DNA of 6,662 nucleotides. Origin: Gammaproteobacteria bacterium (lineage in GTDB: Bacteria > Pseudomonadota > Gammaproteobacteria > SZUA-229). The stretch spans positions 1 to 6,662 of the forward strand of contig DAOWLL010000098.1 in NCBI GenBank assembly GCA_030641945.1, written 5' to 3'. Below are positions 1 to 6,638 of this stretch, one piece after another. The notes under the pieces were generated by a model, which searched no databases, was not told the DNA's origin, and was given only the letters and a program-made list of their open reading frames with translations. A program made the translations under genes and the position numbers. Every line of letters begins with the position of its first letter. Position 1 is the first letter of the stretch.

Positions 1-135
1 GGAAGCGACCGTGCGCTTACAACAGCATGTCTGTTAGAAGAATTCTCCGCGACACGTCCGCTGGCCGTGGTAATGGATGCGCAGATCTACAAGCTCTGGC
101 AATGGGCGGAGAGCAGGACCGTGCCGGTTGACTGA
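1..135 (+). CDS. 3' end of an unrecognised plus-strand gene (partial)
   Basis: The frame starting at base 1 is open for 44 codons and ends at TGA 133-135; the start lies outside the window. The visible C-terminus is mixed hydrophobic and polar, with a stretch LAVVMDAQIYKLW followed by a charged tail ending VPVD. I do not recognise the family. Frame 3 is also open to about 131, but frame 1 gives the more protein-like composition and the three minus-strand frames contain stops, so frame 1 is the best guess. The gene converges on mreD. In Pseudomonas-type gammaproteobacteria I recall maf and rng following mreD on the same strand, so this gene is not the usual neighbour. The repeat stack begins two bases after its stop. 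Confidence 0.55.
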   Translation, partial: GSDRALTTACLLEEFSATRPLAVVMDAQIYKLWQWAESRTVPVD

Positions 136-136
136 G

Positions 137-210
137 CAGTTAACAGTTAACAGTGAATAACGAATAATGAATAATGAATAATGAATAATGAATAATGAAT
201 AATGAATAAT
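137..210. repeat. Heptamer tandem array, cagttaa then gaataat units
   Basis: A 7-bp period runs across the whole stretch. Positions 137-154 contain two full cagttaa units plus a partial one (cagt). Positions 155-210 contain exactly eight gaataat-type units; the first reads gaataac and the other seven are identical. Because 7 is not a multiple of 3 and the unit carries TAA and TGA, every plus-strand frame is closed quickly, so the array is non-coding and ends any readthrough translation from the gene before it. The perfect copies suggest recent expansion by replication slippage. No spacers are present, so this is not a CRISPR array. Confidence 0.9.
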
Positions 211-236
211 GCCTGCAACGCTTCGCTTATGCAGGC
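211..236. repeat. Inverted repeat GCCTGCA / TGCAGGC
   Basis: A perfect 7-bp inverted repeat (211-217 with 230-236) encloses a 12-nt loop. It begins on the base after the last heptamer unit, which suggests that the heptamers and hairpin form one composite intergenic repeat. There is no T-run after it on either strand, so it is not a classical intrinsic terminator, although it lies between convergent genes and could help end or stabilise transcripts. Confidence 0.6.
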
Positions 237-256
237 CTACAAAACTAGATGTTTGT

Positions 257-402
257 CACAGAGGCACAGAGGACACAGAGGATTTTGTTGATTGTCTGTA
301 GGAGTGGCTTTAGCCGCGAATTCTTTGCGATCTGCCGGATTATTCGCGGCTGAAGCCGCTCCTACGAACACCTGTAATAAACTCTGCGCCTCTGCGGTTA
401 AA
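257..402. repeat. CAGAGG-family element, copy 1 (downstream of mreD)
   Basis: The left arm at 257-281 has three CACAGAGG units (257-264, 265-272, 274-281). The right arm at 382-402 reads CTCTGCGCCTCTGCGG followed by TTAAA and is the inverted counterpart; CAGAGGCACAGAG of the left arm matches the complement of the right arm at 12 of 13 positions. On the minus strand the right arm begins 19 bases after the mreD stop. The interior (282-381) contains a REP-like inverted pair and no ORF. The same arms recur after gatA and after gatB. The arrangement resembles a non-autonomous miniature element, but no target-site duplication is clear. Confidence 0.75.
298..365. repeat. REP-like inverted pair (BIME-type doublet)
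   Basis: Two 24-bp arms (298-321 and 342-365) are inverted copies with two differences, separated by 20 bp. Each starts from GTAGGAG at its outer end and ends GCCGCGAAT at its inner end. Each arm also folds on itself: GTGGCT/AGCCGC at 304-317 and GCGGCT/AGCCGC at 346-359. In plus-strand RNA both differences become G-U wobbles, so the full 24-bp stem is intact; in minus-strand RNA they become A-C mismatches. The pattern resembles the REP sequences of Pseudomonas and relatives, which are thought to be spread by REP-associated tyrosine transposases. No such transposase is in the window. Confidence 0.8.
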
Positions 403-421
403 TCAAATGTGTATCCAGGCT

Positions 422-910
422 TCAGTAATCCACTCGATAGCCGAACTTGCGCCTGATGTCCCGCATAATGATGTAAATCCACGGCCACAGCATTGCGCCG
501 GTAAGGGTTGGCATGAAATACAGCCAGGTCACTGGTGCATGACCGACCATGCCGCTCACCCACAGTACAATCAGCTGTTTCAACAGCAGCAGGAAGAATA
601 TAACAATTGCCTGTTGTACCAGTGAGACGACACGTAGTCTCTGGTGTTGAATGTGAACAATGTAAACCACCAGCATCAGACCAAGCGCATGCTGGCCAAG
701 AATTGCTCCGTGGCTTACGTCCAGCATCAGGCCTGCCAGCCATGCGATGGTGACACCTGTCTTCGCTGGCAACGCCATGGCCCAGTAGATCAGCACAAGT
801 GTTACCCAGTCTGGCCTGAACTCTACGACCCATTCGGGCAGGGGCATGATTGTCAGCATAAATGCGACAAATAGCGACAGGCTGGCAACTTTTAAGTTAC
901 TCGCCGCCAT
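422..910 (-). CDS. mreD: Rod shape-determining protein MreD
   Basis: This is a small inner-membrane protein of the elongasome that works with MreC, MreB and the RodA/PBP2 synthases to direct lateral-wall synthesis. From the chosen start it is 162 residues, the length I recall for E. coli MreD. It is almost entirely hydrophobic with several membrane segments (about 7-27, 33-50, 55-85, 98-120, 128-148). Family motifs are RPDWVTLVLIYW at residues 32-43 and the GLMLDV...LGQHAL stretch at 60-76, and it ends in a basic cytoplasmic tail. The frame opens further upstream with an ATG at 971-973, but that extension is only the out-of-frame reading of the mreC tail repeat. The ATG at 908-910 has a strong Shine-Dalgarno and gives the family-like N-terminus. 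It overlaps mreC by 14 bases, consistent with translational coupling. No typical terminator follows; the CAGAGG and REP repeats lie just downstream. Confidence 0.95.
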   Translation of the reverse strand: MAASNLKVASLSLFVAFMLTIMPLPEWVVEFRPDWVTLVLIYWAMALPAKTGVTIAWLAGLMLDVSHGAILGQHALGLMLVVYIVHIQHQRLRVVSLVQQAIVIFFLLLLKQLIVLWVSGMVGHAPVTWLYFMPTLTGAMLWPWIYIIMRDIRRKFGYRVDY

Positions 911-1862
911 CGCTAGACTCCTCAGCAGCTTCCTCGACAGGCTCTTCAGCATGCTTTTCGGCAAGCTCTTCAACAGGCTCTTCGGCAGCTTGTTCTACAG
1001 GCTGCGCTACAGGCTGCTCTAGTCCTGGCGTTGGTTTCTCATGATTTTGAGTCCACACCAGCAGAACTTCGCGGCTGGTATCGAGCTGTGCCAGTGGCTC
1101 AGCCCGCACATCGATGAAGGTTTCACCGGTATCGCGGTTGATGTTGGTGATAACCGCCAGCGGGTAATTTCTTGGAAAACGCTCACCGAGTCCGGATGAA
1201 ATCAGTTTGTCGCCAACACGAATGTCTGCATTATGTGGAATGTGCCTGAGGTCAAGATAATCAGTCTGGCCGGTTCCAAAAGCCACACTTCTCTGGCCTG
1301 TACGATCGATCTGCACCGGTATTGCATGACTGACATCGGTAACCAGCATTGCTGTCGATGTCATGGCGTTGACATAAACGATTTGTCCCATTATGCCGTG
1401 TGCGTCGATGATGGGCTGGCCTTTGTAAACGCCATCAATCGACCCTTTGTTCAGCACAATGAAATGACGGTAGGGATCGACATCGACTGCAATTATTTCT
1501 GCAATAAGATGATCTTCAGTTGTTTTCGGTGTGGCGCTCAACAAGCGGCGCAGTCGCTCATTTTCTTTTTCCAGGATGTCCAGTTTCTGTAATTGCACCC
1601 GGCTTTGCAGTTGCAGGTCTCTGAGCTGGCGGTTTTCATCAATCAGGCTCTGGTGTGTACCCAGGGTTTCTTCGCTCCAGTAGTACAGACGAATGGGCAG
1701 ATCAACGACATACTCAACCGGGTAGAGTAAATATGACAGGGTATTGCGCACAGCATCCAGGTGTTTCCATCGATGATCGGCCGTCATCAGGGCGAGCGAA
1801 ATGATGACGAGGATGATCATACGCAGGGTGGCGGACGGGCCTCTTAGAAACAGCGTTTGCAT
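897..1862 (-). CDS. mreC: Rod shape-determining protein MreC
   Basis: This bitopic inner-membrane protein has a periplasmic domain that forms assemblies and contacts PBP2, coupling MreB filaments to wall synthesis. It has 321 residues. The N-terminus LFLRGPSATLR (4-14) is the family signature before a single membrane helix at about 15-27. A coiled coil spans about 70-108, rich in Glu, Leu and Gln. The periplasmic beta-domain covers about 115-270, with NKGSIDGVYKGQP (138-150), DVSHAIPVQIDRTGQ (176-190) and RVGDKLISSGLGERFP (215-230). The C-terminus (about 276-321) is a Glu/Pro/Ala/Val tetrapeptide repeat. E. coli MreC also has a low-complexity tail, but as I recall it is Pro/Ala/Gln-rich rather than acidic. 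The gene starts 50 bases after the mreB stop and overlaps mreD. Its Shine-Dalgarno is weak (AGGT, about 11 bases before ATG) and lies in a small hairpin. Confidence 0.96.
   Translation of the reverse strand: MQTLFLRGPSATLRMIILVIISLALMTADHRWKHLDAVRNTLSYLLYPVEYVVDLPIRLYYWSEETLGTHQSLIDENRQLRDLQLQSRVQLQKLDILEKENERLRRLLSATPKTTEDHLIAEIIAVDVDPYRHFIVLNKGSIDGVYKGQPIIDAHGIMGQIVYVNAMTSTAMLVTDVSHAIPVQIDRTGQRSVAFGTGQTDYLDLRHIPHNADIRVGDKLISSGLGERFPRNYPLAVITNINRDTGETFIDVRAEPLAQLDTSREVLLVWTQNHEKPTPGLEQPVAQPVEQAAEEPVEELAEKHAEEPVEEAAEESSDGGE
909..1016 (-). repeat. 12-bp-based repeat encoding the MreC acidic tail
   Basis: Nine consecutive tetrapeptides (MreC residues 283-318) follow the pattern QPVA, QPVE, QAAE, EPVE, ELAE, KHAE, EPVE, EAAE, ESSD. 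At DNA level acaggctc/acaggctg cores recur at 937, 973, 997 and 1009, with spacings of 36, 24 and 12 bp, all multiples of 12. Length changes by whole units would therefore keep the mreC frame. The block runs into the mreD start codon. Confidence 0.8.
918..923 (-). promoter_or_regulatory. Shine-Dalgarno of mreD
   Basis: The minus strand reads GAGGAG here, 7 bases before the ATG at 908-910. It lies inside the last codons of mreC, so ribosomes finishing mreC would be positioned to start mreD. It is the main reason for preferring the 162-residue MreD over the 183-residue reading. Confidence 0.85.
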
Positions 1863-1876
1863 AGGTTCAGAAACCT
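1863..1876 (-). promoter_or_regulatory. Small hairpin over the mreC ribosome binding region
   Basis: On the minus strand AGGTT, a 4-nt loop TCTG and AACCT end directly at the mreC ATG. The only Shine-Dalgarno-like bases (AGGT) are in the 5' half of this 5-bp stem. If it forms, it would lower mreC initiation relative to mreB. The stem is short and A/U-rich in part, so the effect is uncertain. Confidence 0.35.
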
Positions 1877-1893
1877 GCGCCAGGCTCGTTCAG

Positions 1894-1912
1894 GGGCGGC
1901 ATGGCGCCGCCC
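1894..1912 (-). other. GC-rich hairpin at the mreB stop codon
   Basis: A perfect 7-bp stem (GGGCGGC 1894-1900 with GCCGCCC 1906-1912) has a 5-nt loop and begins on the base after the mreB TAA in the minus-strand transcript. No T-run follows, so a full intrinsic terminator is not supported. A 3'-end stabilising or partially attenuating structure would fit the known excess of MreB over MreC and MreD in other bacteria; that role is inference. Confidence 0.55.
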
Positions 1913-2983
<1,071 letters not shown>

Positions 2984-2989
2984 TTAATT

Positions 2990-2995
2990 ATTATA
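2990..2995 (-). promoter_or_regulatory. Candidate -10 box for mreB
   Basis: The minus strand has a perfect TATAAT 27 bases upstream of the mreB start, giving a predicted leader of about 20 nt. No convincing -35 is found at 16-18 bp upstream, and no TG extension precedes the box. The surroundings are very AT-rich (2980-3014), so a chance match is possible. It would need an activator or UP-like help if real. Confidence 0.4.
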
Positions 2996-3010
2996 GTTAT
3001 GGTATGAATA

Positions 3011-3039
3011 TATAGGCCATTTGAAAGGATATGGCCATA
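3011..3039. promoter_or_regulatory. Inverted repeat between the divergent mreB and gatC genes
   Basis: GGCCAT (3015-3020) and ATGGCC (3031-3036) form a perfect 6-bp dyad around a 10-bp centre. The symmetry extends to TATAGGCCAT / ATGGCCATA if one base is bulged. It sits about 16-44 bp upstream of the candidate mreB -10, in the place where a regulator would act, so it may be an operator. The protein is unknown. A separate 10-bp palindrome CCCTGCAGGG lies at 3066-3075. The rest of 2963-3220 shows no gene on either strand. Confidence 0.35.
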
Positions 3040-3139
3040 AACTGCGCGTACTCTATCAATCGCTACCCTGCAGGGCAAGCAAAATCCCCTTCAAAATAGC
3101 CGTTCAACACCTGTTTCGGCAGAGCCGGCGGTCTGTTTG

Positions 3140-3148
3140 TGCTAACAT
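3140..3148 (+). promoter_or_regulatory. Candidate extended -10 promoter for gatCAB
   Basis: The sequence TGCTAACAT has an extended -10 form (TGn followed by TAACAT) and is followed at once by a GC-rich stretch CGCGCC where a discriminator would lie. GC-rich discriminators are linked to stringent, growth-rate control of translation genes, which would suit gatCAB. No good -35 is present at 16-18 bp. Transcription from here would give a leader of about 65 nt before gatC. Confidence 0.35.
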
Positions 3149-3211
3149 CGCGCCTCTCGTTATTGATGCTGATTTTAGTGCAGATAAATGCGGTGGTTTA
3201 CAGCCGCAAGC

Positions 3212-3215
3212 GGAG
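3212..3215 (+). promoter_or_regulatory. Shine-Dalgarno deciding the gatC start
   Basis: GGAG lies 5 bases before ATG 3221-3223 and selects it over the in-frame ATG at 3188-3190, which has no such site and would add 11 residues not typical of GatC. The 11-base string GCGGAGACTCC here recurs with one change (GCAGAGACTCC) at 3509-3519 before gatA. Confidence 0.75.
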
Positions 3216-3220
3216 ACTCC

Positions 3221-3508
3221 ATGTCACTCGATACAGATGATATAAAAGCAATCGCCAAACTTGCGCGGCTTAAAATAGATGAAGCCGATGTACCTCTTTA
3301 TGCGACCAATTTGTCCAATATCCTTGACCTGGTTGAGCAGATGAACTCGGTCAATACCGAGGGTGTTGTTCCCATGTCACACCCGCTGGAACTGGTTCAG
3401 CGTTTGCGTGAAGACGTTGTCACCGAGACCGATCAGCGTGATGAATTCCAGAACGTGGCGCCAGCAACCCAGGATGGCCTTTACCTGGTGCCCAGGGTAA
3501 TCGAATAA
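3221..3508 (+). CDS. gatC: Aspartyl/glutamyl-tRNA amidotransferase subunit C
   Basis: GatC is the small subunit that wraps around GatA and stabilises its complex with GatB. It is 95 residues, the usual size. The start MSLDTDDIKAIAKLARLKI is typical of the family's first helix, followed by LSNILDLVEQMNSVNT (31-46), the VPMSHP motif (50-55), LREDVVTE (62-69) and the conserved C-terminus GLYLVPRVIE (86-95). It is the first gene of the plus-strand gat cluster, divergent from mreB, and 15 bases separate it from gatA, so the two are almost certainly co-transcribed. Confidence 0.96.
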   Translation: MSLDTDDIKAIAKLARLKIDEADVPLYATNLSNILDLVEQMNSVNTEGVVPMSHPLELVQRLREDVVTETDQRDEFQNVAPATQDGLYLVPRVIE

Positions 3509-3523
3509 GCAGAGACTCCGGGA

Positions 3524-4987
3524 ATGAGTAATTTTTACCAGATGACACTCGCAGAACTTTCAACCATGCTGCAGGCGGGTGATGTCAGCAGTACTGAGTT
3601 GACTGAACATTTTCTGTCACGTATCAAGCAGCATGATGCGACGCTCAACAGTTTCATCACTGTTGTCAAAGACCAGGCGATGACACAGGCAGCCGCAGCG
3701 GACAATGCACTAAAGAACGGCGCTGCAGGGCCATTGACAGGTGTGCCGATTGCGCACAAGGACATTTTCTGTACCAGGGGCGTCAAGACCAGCTGCGGCT
3801 CGAAAATGCTGGATAACTTTATTTCGCCTTATGACGCTACTGTGGTCAGCAAATTCAAACAGGCCGGTGTAGTTACCCTGGGTAAAACCAATATGGATGA
3901 ATTCGCCATGGGCTCATCCAGTGAAACCAGTTTCTACGGTCCGGTAAGAAATCCCTGGAACATTGATACCGTGCCTGGCGGTTCTTCAGGCGGTTCCGCG
4001 GCAGCGGTTGCATCACGTCTTGCACCGGCAGCAACGGGTACGGATACCGGCGGCTCGATTCGACAGCCTGCGGCCATGTGCGGAATAACCGGTTTGAAGC
4101 CGACATACGGACTGGTTTCACGTTATGGCATGATCGCTTTTGCTTCCAGCCTCGACCAGGGCGGTCCAATGGCGCAAACGGCGGAAGATTGTGCCTTGAT
4201 GCTGAATGTCATGGCCGGTTTTGATGAAAAAGATTCAACCAGTCTTGAAATGGGAATACCGGATTACAGTGCCGGGCTGGACCATTCGATTGAAGGATTG
4301 CGCATCGGCCTGCCGAGGGAATATTTTGATGCAGGGCTTGATAAGAATGTAAAAGCTGTTATTCAGGGGGCGCTGGATCAATACCGTGAGTTGGGTGCAG
4401 AACTGGTCGAAATTGATCTGCCTAATTCCGGCTTGTCTGTACCGGTCTACTACGTGGTTGCACCCGCAGAATGTTCGGCCAACCTGTCACGTTTTGACGG
4501 CGTGCGCTACGGCTATCGCTGCGAAGACCCGCAAGACCTCTACGATTTATATACACGCTCGCGTGGTGAAGGTTTCGGCGCTGAGGTAAAACGCCGCATC
4601 ATGGTAGGTACTTATGCCTTATCTGCCGGGTACTACGATGCCTACTATCTGAAAGCGCAGCAATTGCGGCATTTGATCAGCGATGATTTCAGGGAAGCGT
4701 TCAACAATGTTGATGTCATCATGGGCCCTGCGTCACCGGGCCCTGCATTCAACCTCGGTGAGAAGGTAGAAGATCCAATTTCAATGTACCTGTCCGATAT
4801 CTACACCATCGCCGTCAACCTGGCCGGGCTGCCGGGCATGTCAGTGCCTGCAGGATTTGTCGATGGCAAGCCTGTTGGATTGCAGATAATCGGCAACTAT
4901 TTCGAAGAAAGCCGCCTGCTGAATGTTGCACATCAATACCAGCAACACACCGACTGGCATCGGCAAATACCGAATAATTACAAATAA
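3524..4987 (+). CDS. gatA: Aspartyl/glutamyl-tRNA amidotransferase subunit A
   Basis: This amidase-signature glutaminase releases ammonia from glutamine (or asparagine) and channels it to GatB. It is 487 residues, a normal length. The Ser-cisSer-Lys triad is complete: Lys79 in AHKD, Ser154 in PGGSSGGS and Ser178 in [11 protein letters not shown], the numbering I recall for Staphylococcus aureus GatA. Other family blocks are [11 protein letters not shown] (89-99), [13 protein letters not shown] (119-131), FDGVRYGYR and [18 protein letters not shown] in the second half. ATG 3524 is preferred because GAGA lies about 8 bases upstream; a second in-frame ATG at 3542 has no such site. A 9-bp direct repeat GGGCCCTGC (4723-4731, 4738-4746) encodes a Gly-Pro-Ala segment that looks normal for the family. 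The TAA stop overlaps the outer edge of a CAGAGG-element arm. Confidence 0.98.
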   Translation: MSNFYQMTLAELSTMLQAGDVSSTELTEHFLSRIKQHDATLNSFITVVKDQAMTQAAAADNALKNGAAGPLTGVPIAHKDIFCTRGVKTSCGSKMLDNFISPYDATVVSKFKQAGVVTLGKTNMDEFAMGSSSETSFYGPVRNPWNIDTVPGGSSGGSAAAVASRLAPAATGTDTGGSIRQPAAMCGITGLKPTYGLVSRYGMIAFASSLDQGGPMAQTAEDCALMLNVMAGFDEKDSTSLEMGIPDYSAGLDHSIEGLRIGLPREYFDAGLDKNVKAVIQGALDQYRELGAELVEIDLPNSGLSVPVYYVVAPAECSANLSRFDGVRYGYRCEDPQDLYDLYTRSRGEGFGAEVKRRIMVGTYALSAGYYDAYYLKAQQLRHLISDDFREAFNNVDVIMGPASPGPAFNLGEKVEDPISMYLSDIYTIAVNLAGLPGMSVPAGFVDGKPVGLQIIGNYFEESRLLNVAHQYQQHTDWHRQIPNNYK

Positions 4988-5070
4988 CCGCAGAGGCGCG
5001 GAGACGCAGAGGAAAATCATGTGTTGGTGCAGGGATTTTATTAAACGTACTAAAGGGTGAGCATTATTCA

Positions 5071-5099
5071 GAAAAAAATTTACACGGGTAGTTTTTTTC
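5071..5099 (+). other. A/T hairpin inside copy 2
   Basis: GAAAAAAA (5071-5078) pairs with TTTTTTTC (5092-5099) around a 13-nt loop. With only one G-C pair the stem is weak, and the T-run is part of the stem rather than after it. It is not a convincing terminator, but it may help close the centre of the larger element's fold. Confidence 0.3.
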
Positions 5100-5110
5100 A
5101 GCAATAGGAT

Positions 5111-5131
5111 GGTTATTGAATGGTATTGAAT
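5111..5131. repeat. Short tandem duplication GGTTATTGAAT / GGTATTGAAT
   Basis: An 11-bp unit (5111-5121) is followed directly by a 10-bp copy lacking one T (5122-5131). It is internal to copy 2 and has no counterpart in the interior of copy 1. It is likely a local slippage product. Confidence 0.6.
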
Positions 5132-5178
5132 AAAAAATTTTTCTCTGCGCCTCAGCGCCTCTGCGGTAAATTAATAAA

Positions 5179-6612
5179 ATGAATTACGAAGCTGTTATTG
5201 GTCTGGAAATACACGTCCAGTTGGCAACGAAGTCGAAAATCTTTTCGGCTGCGAGTACTGCCTATGGGGCCGAGCCAAATACACAGGCCTGTGCTGTTGA
5301 TGTGGCGCTGCCGGGCGTGCTGCCGGTACTGAATAAAGAAGCCGTACATATGGCCACTAAATTCGGTCTGGCAATAGCGGCCGAGGTTGCACACCGCTCC
5401 GTGTTTGCGCGAAAGAATTATTTTTATCCGGATCTGCCCAAGGGCTACCAGATCAGCCAGTTCGAGTTGCCGATCGTGGGCAAGGGGCATATCGATATTG
5501 AAGATGAAAACGGTGAAACCAGGCGTATCGGCGTTACCCGTGCCCACCTGGAGGAAGATGCAGGCAAGTCATTGCACGAAGATTTTGCCGGTATGACAGG
5601 CATCGATTTAAACCGTGCCGGCACACCTTTACTTGAAGTGGTATCGGAGCCTGATTTGCGCTCAGCCGCCGAGGCCGTCGCCTATATGAAGAAGATGCAT
5701 TCGTTAGTGCGTTATCTCGAGATCTGCGACGGCAACATGCAGGAAGGTTCATTCCGTTGCGATGCCAATGTTTCGGTGCGTCCCAGGGGTCAGCAGGAAT
5801 TCGGTACCCGGGCCGAGATCAAGAATATCAATTCATTCCGTTTTGTTGAACGCGCTATCAATCATGAAATCGAACGCCAGATCGACCTGATCGATGATGG
5901 CGGTGAAGTCGTACAGGAAACGCGTTTGTACGACTCAGCCAGGGATGAAACACGCTCCATGCGCAGCAAGGAAGAAGCCAATGATTACCGTTATTTCCCC
6001 GATCCCGATCTGCTGCCGGTTGTTATCGATGATGCCTATCTTGAGCAGGTTAGACAGGAGCTGCCTGAGCTGCCTGAGCAGAAGAAACAGCGCTACATGG
6101 AAGAATTTGATCTGTCTGCATACGATGCCGGCGTGCTCACCAGTTCACGGGAGCTGGCTGATTATTTTGAAGCTGTGGCGACAAAAACAGGCGATGCCAA
6201 GTTGTCAGCTAACTGGGTAAGCGGCGAGCTGGCTGCACGGCTTAACAGGGAAGAGCTTGAAATCGGTGAATCGAAAGTGGCAGCGGCCGCTTATGCTGAA
6301 TTGATAACGCGTATCAAGGACAACACCATCTCGGGCAAAATTGCCAAGGATGTATTCGATGCCATGTGGAACGGCGAGGGCAGTGCCGATGAGATCATCG
6401 AGAGCAAGGGTCTGAAACAGATTACGGATAGCGGGGCAATCGAAGCCATGGTTGATGAAGTTATCGCCAACAACCCCGGGCAGTTTGAGCAACTGAAGGG
6501 CGGCAAGGACAAACTGATGGGTTTCTTTGTCGGTCAGGTAATGAAAGCATCCAGAGGCAAAGCCAATCCGGTGCAGGTGAATGAACTGATGCGCAAAAAA
6601 CTGGATAGTTAG
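5179..6612 (+). CDS. gatB: Aspartyl/glutamyl-tRNA amidotransferase subunit B
   Basis: GatB binds the mischarged tRNA, phosphorylates the Glu or Asp side chain with ATP and uses ammonia from GatA to form the amide. It is 477 residues, a normal length. Motifs include GLEIHVQL (8-15), [13 protein letters not shown] (40-52), [17 protein letters not shown] (78-94), [10 protein letters not shown] (122-131) and [14 protein letters not shown] (189-202). Glu10, His12 and Glu125 are at positions I recall as metal-binding in the family. The C-terminal helical/YqeY-like tRNA-binding region is present to the end, with [16 protein letters not shown] at 441-456. The start is fixed by the family N-terminus and by an in-frame TAA at 5167-5169. 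No Shine-Dalgarno precedes it; the upstream bases are AT-rich and abut the repeat. A 9-bp tandem CTGCCTGAG (6061-6078) encodes LPELPE. Confidence 0.98.
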   Translation: MNYEAVIGLEIHVQLATKSKIFSAASTAYGAEPNTQACAVDVALPGVLPVLNKEAVHMATKFGLAIAAEVAHRSVFARKNYFYPDLPKGYQISQFELPIVGKGHIDIEDENGETRRIGVTRAHLEEDAGKSLHEDFAGMTGIDLNRAGTPLLEVVSEPDLRSAAEAVAYMKKMHSLVRYLEICDGNMQEGSFRCDANVSVRPRGQQEFGTRAEIKNINSFRFVERAINHEIERQIDLIDDGGEVVQETRLYDSARDETRSMRSKEEANDYRYFPDPDLLPVVIDDAYLEQVRQELPELPEQKKQRYMEEFDLSAYDAGVLTSSRELADYFEAVATKTGDAKLSANWVSGELAARLNREELEIGESKVAAAAYAELITRIKDNTISGKIAKDVFDAMWNGEGSADEIIESKGLKQITDSGAIEAMVDEVIANNPGQFEQLKGGKDKLMGFFVGQVMKASRGKANPVQVNELMRKKLDS

Positions 6613-6638
6613 CCACAGAGCCACAGAGTACGCAGAGG
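6613..6638 (+). repeat. CAGAGG-family element, copy 3, left arm (element truncated by window end)
   Basis: Starting on the base after the gatB stop are the units CCACAGAG, CCACAGAG and, after a T, ACGCAGAGG. This aligns over 26 positions with the left arms at 256-281 and 4988-5012. The last 24 bases of the window (6639-6662) are AT-rich, like the interior of copy 2. The inverted partner arm would lie outside the window, so its presence is a prediction. Confidence 0.75.

Larger units (their letters stand above)
4987..5167. repeat. CAGAGG-family element, copy 2 (between gatA and gatB)
   Basis: Terminal inverted repeats of 30 bp (4987-5016 and 5138-5167) match at 27 of 30 positions. Each begins ACCGCAGAGGCGC at its outer end and runs to CGCAGAG plus an A-rich edge. 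The 121-bp interior is AT-rich and has no convincing ORF. The left edge includes the last base of the gatA stop; the right edge is 11 bases before the gatB ATG and its T5167 starts the in-frame TAA upstream of gatB. AAAT occurs at 4982-4985 and 5168-5171, a weak hint of a duplication that does not sit exactly at both ends. In a gatCAB transcript the arms could form a long 30-bp stem. Confidence 0.85.

Noticed and set aside
137..210. Possible CRISPR array
   Set aside because: Units are 7 bp with no spacers; there are no cas genes. It is a simple tandem repeat.
237..833. 198-codon open frame on the minus strand, overlapping mreD
   Set aside because: It overlaps mreD in another frame, its product is rich in Cys, His and Arg with no family motif, and MreD is strongly supported.
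911..973. Longer MreD with a 21-residue N-terminal extension
   Set aside because: The added residues (KSLPKS...KSLSRKLLRSLA) are the out-of-frame reading of the mreC tail repeat. The GAGGAG site and family length support the start at 908-910.
862..1044. 60-codon plus-strand frame rich in Ser, Ala and Cys
   Set aside because: It is the antisense reading of the mreC tail repeat and has no other support.
3188..3220. Upstream ATG for gatC
   Set aside because: It would add 11 residues not typical of GatC and has no ribosome site, while the ATG at 3221 has GGAG 5 bases upstream.
3509..3519. GCAGAGACTCC before gatA as a partial CAGAGG repeat or a regulatory repeat shared with gatC
   Set aside because: Only 11 bases are shared with the gatC leader and fewer with the repeat arms; similar ribosome sites and chance are enough to explain it.
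4723..4746. Direct repeat GGGCCCTGC in gatA
   Set aside because: It encodes a Gly-Pro-Ala segment that looks ordinary for GatA, so codon coincidence explains it.
5071..5099. Intrinsic terminator between gatA and gatB
   Set aside because: The stem is nearly all A-T with a 13-nt loop, and the T-run is inside the stem, so it lacks the GC stem plus trailing T-run of a terminator.
5079..5110. Promoter for gatB (TTTACA with TAGGAT)
   Set aside because: The spacing is 20 bp and the -10 match is only 4 of 6; no better pair was found in the element.
6061..6078. Tandem CTGCCTGAG in gatB
   Set aside because: Two in-frame copies encode LPELPE in a variable linker; this is a trivial duplication without functional sign.
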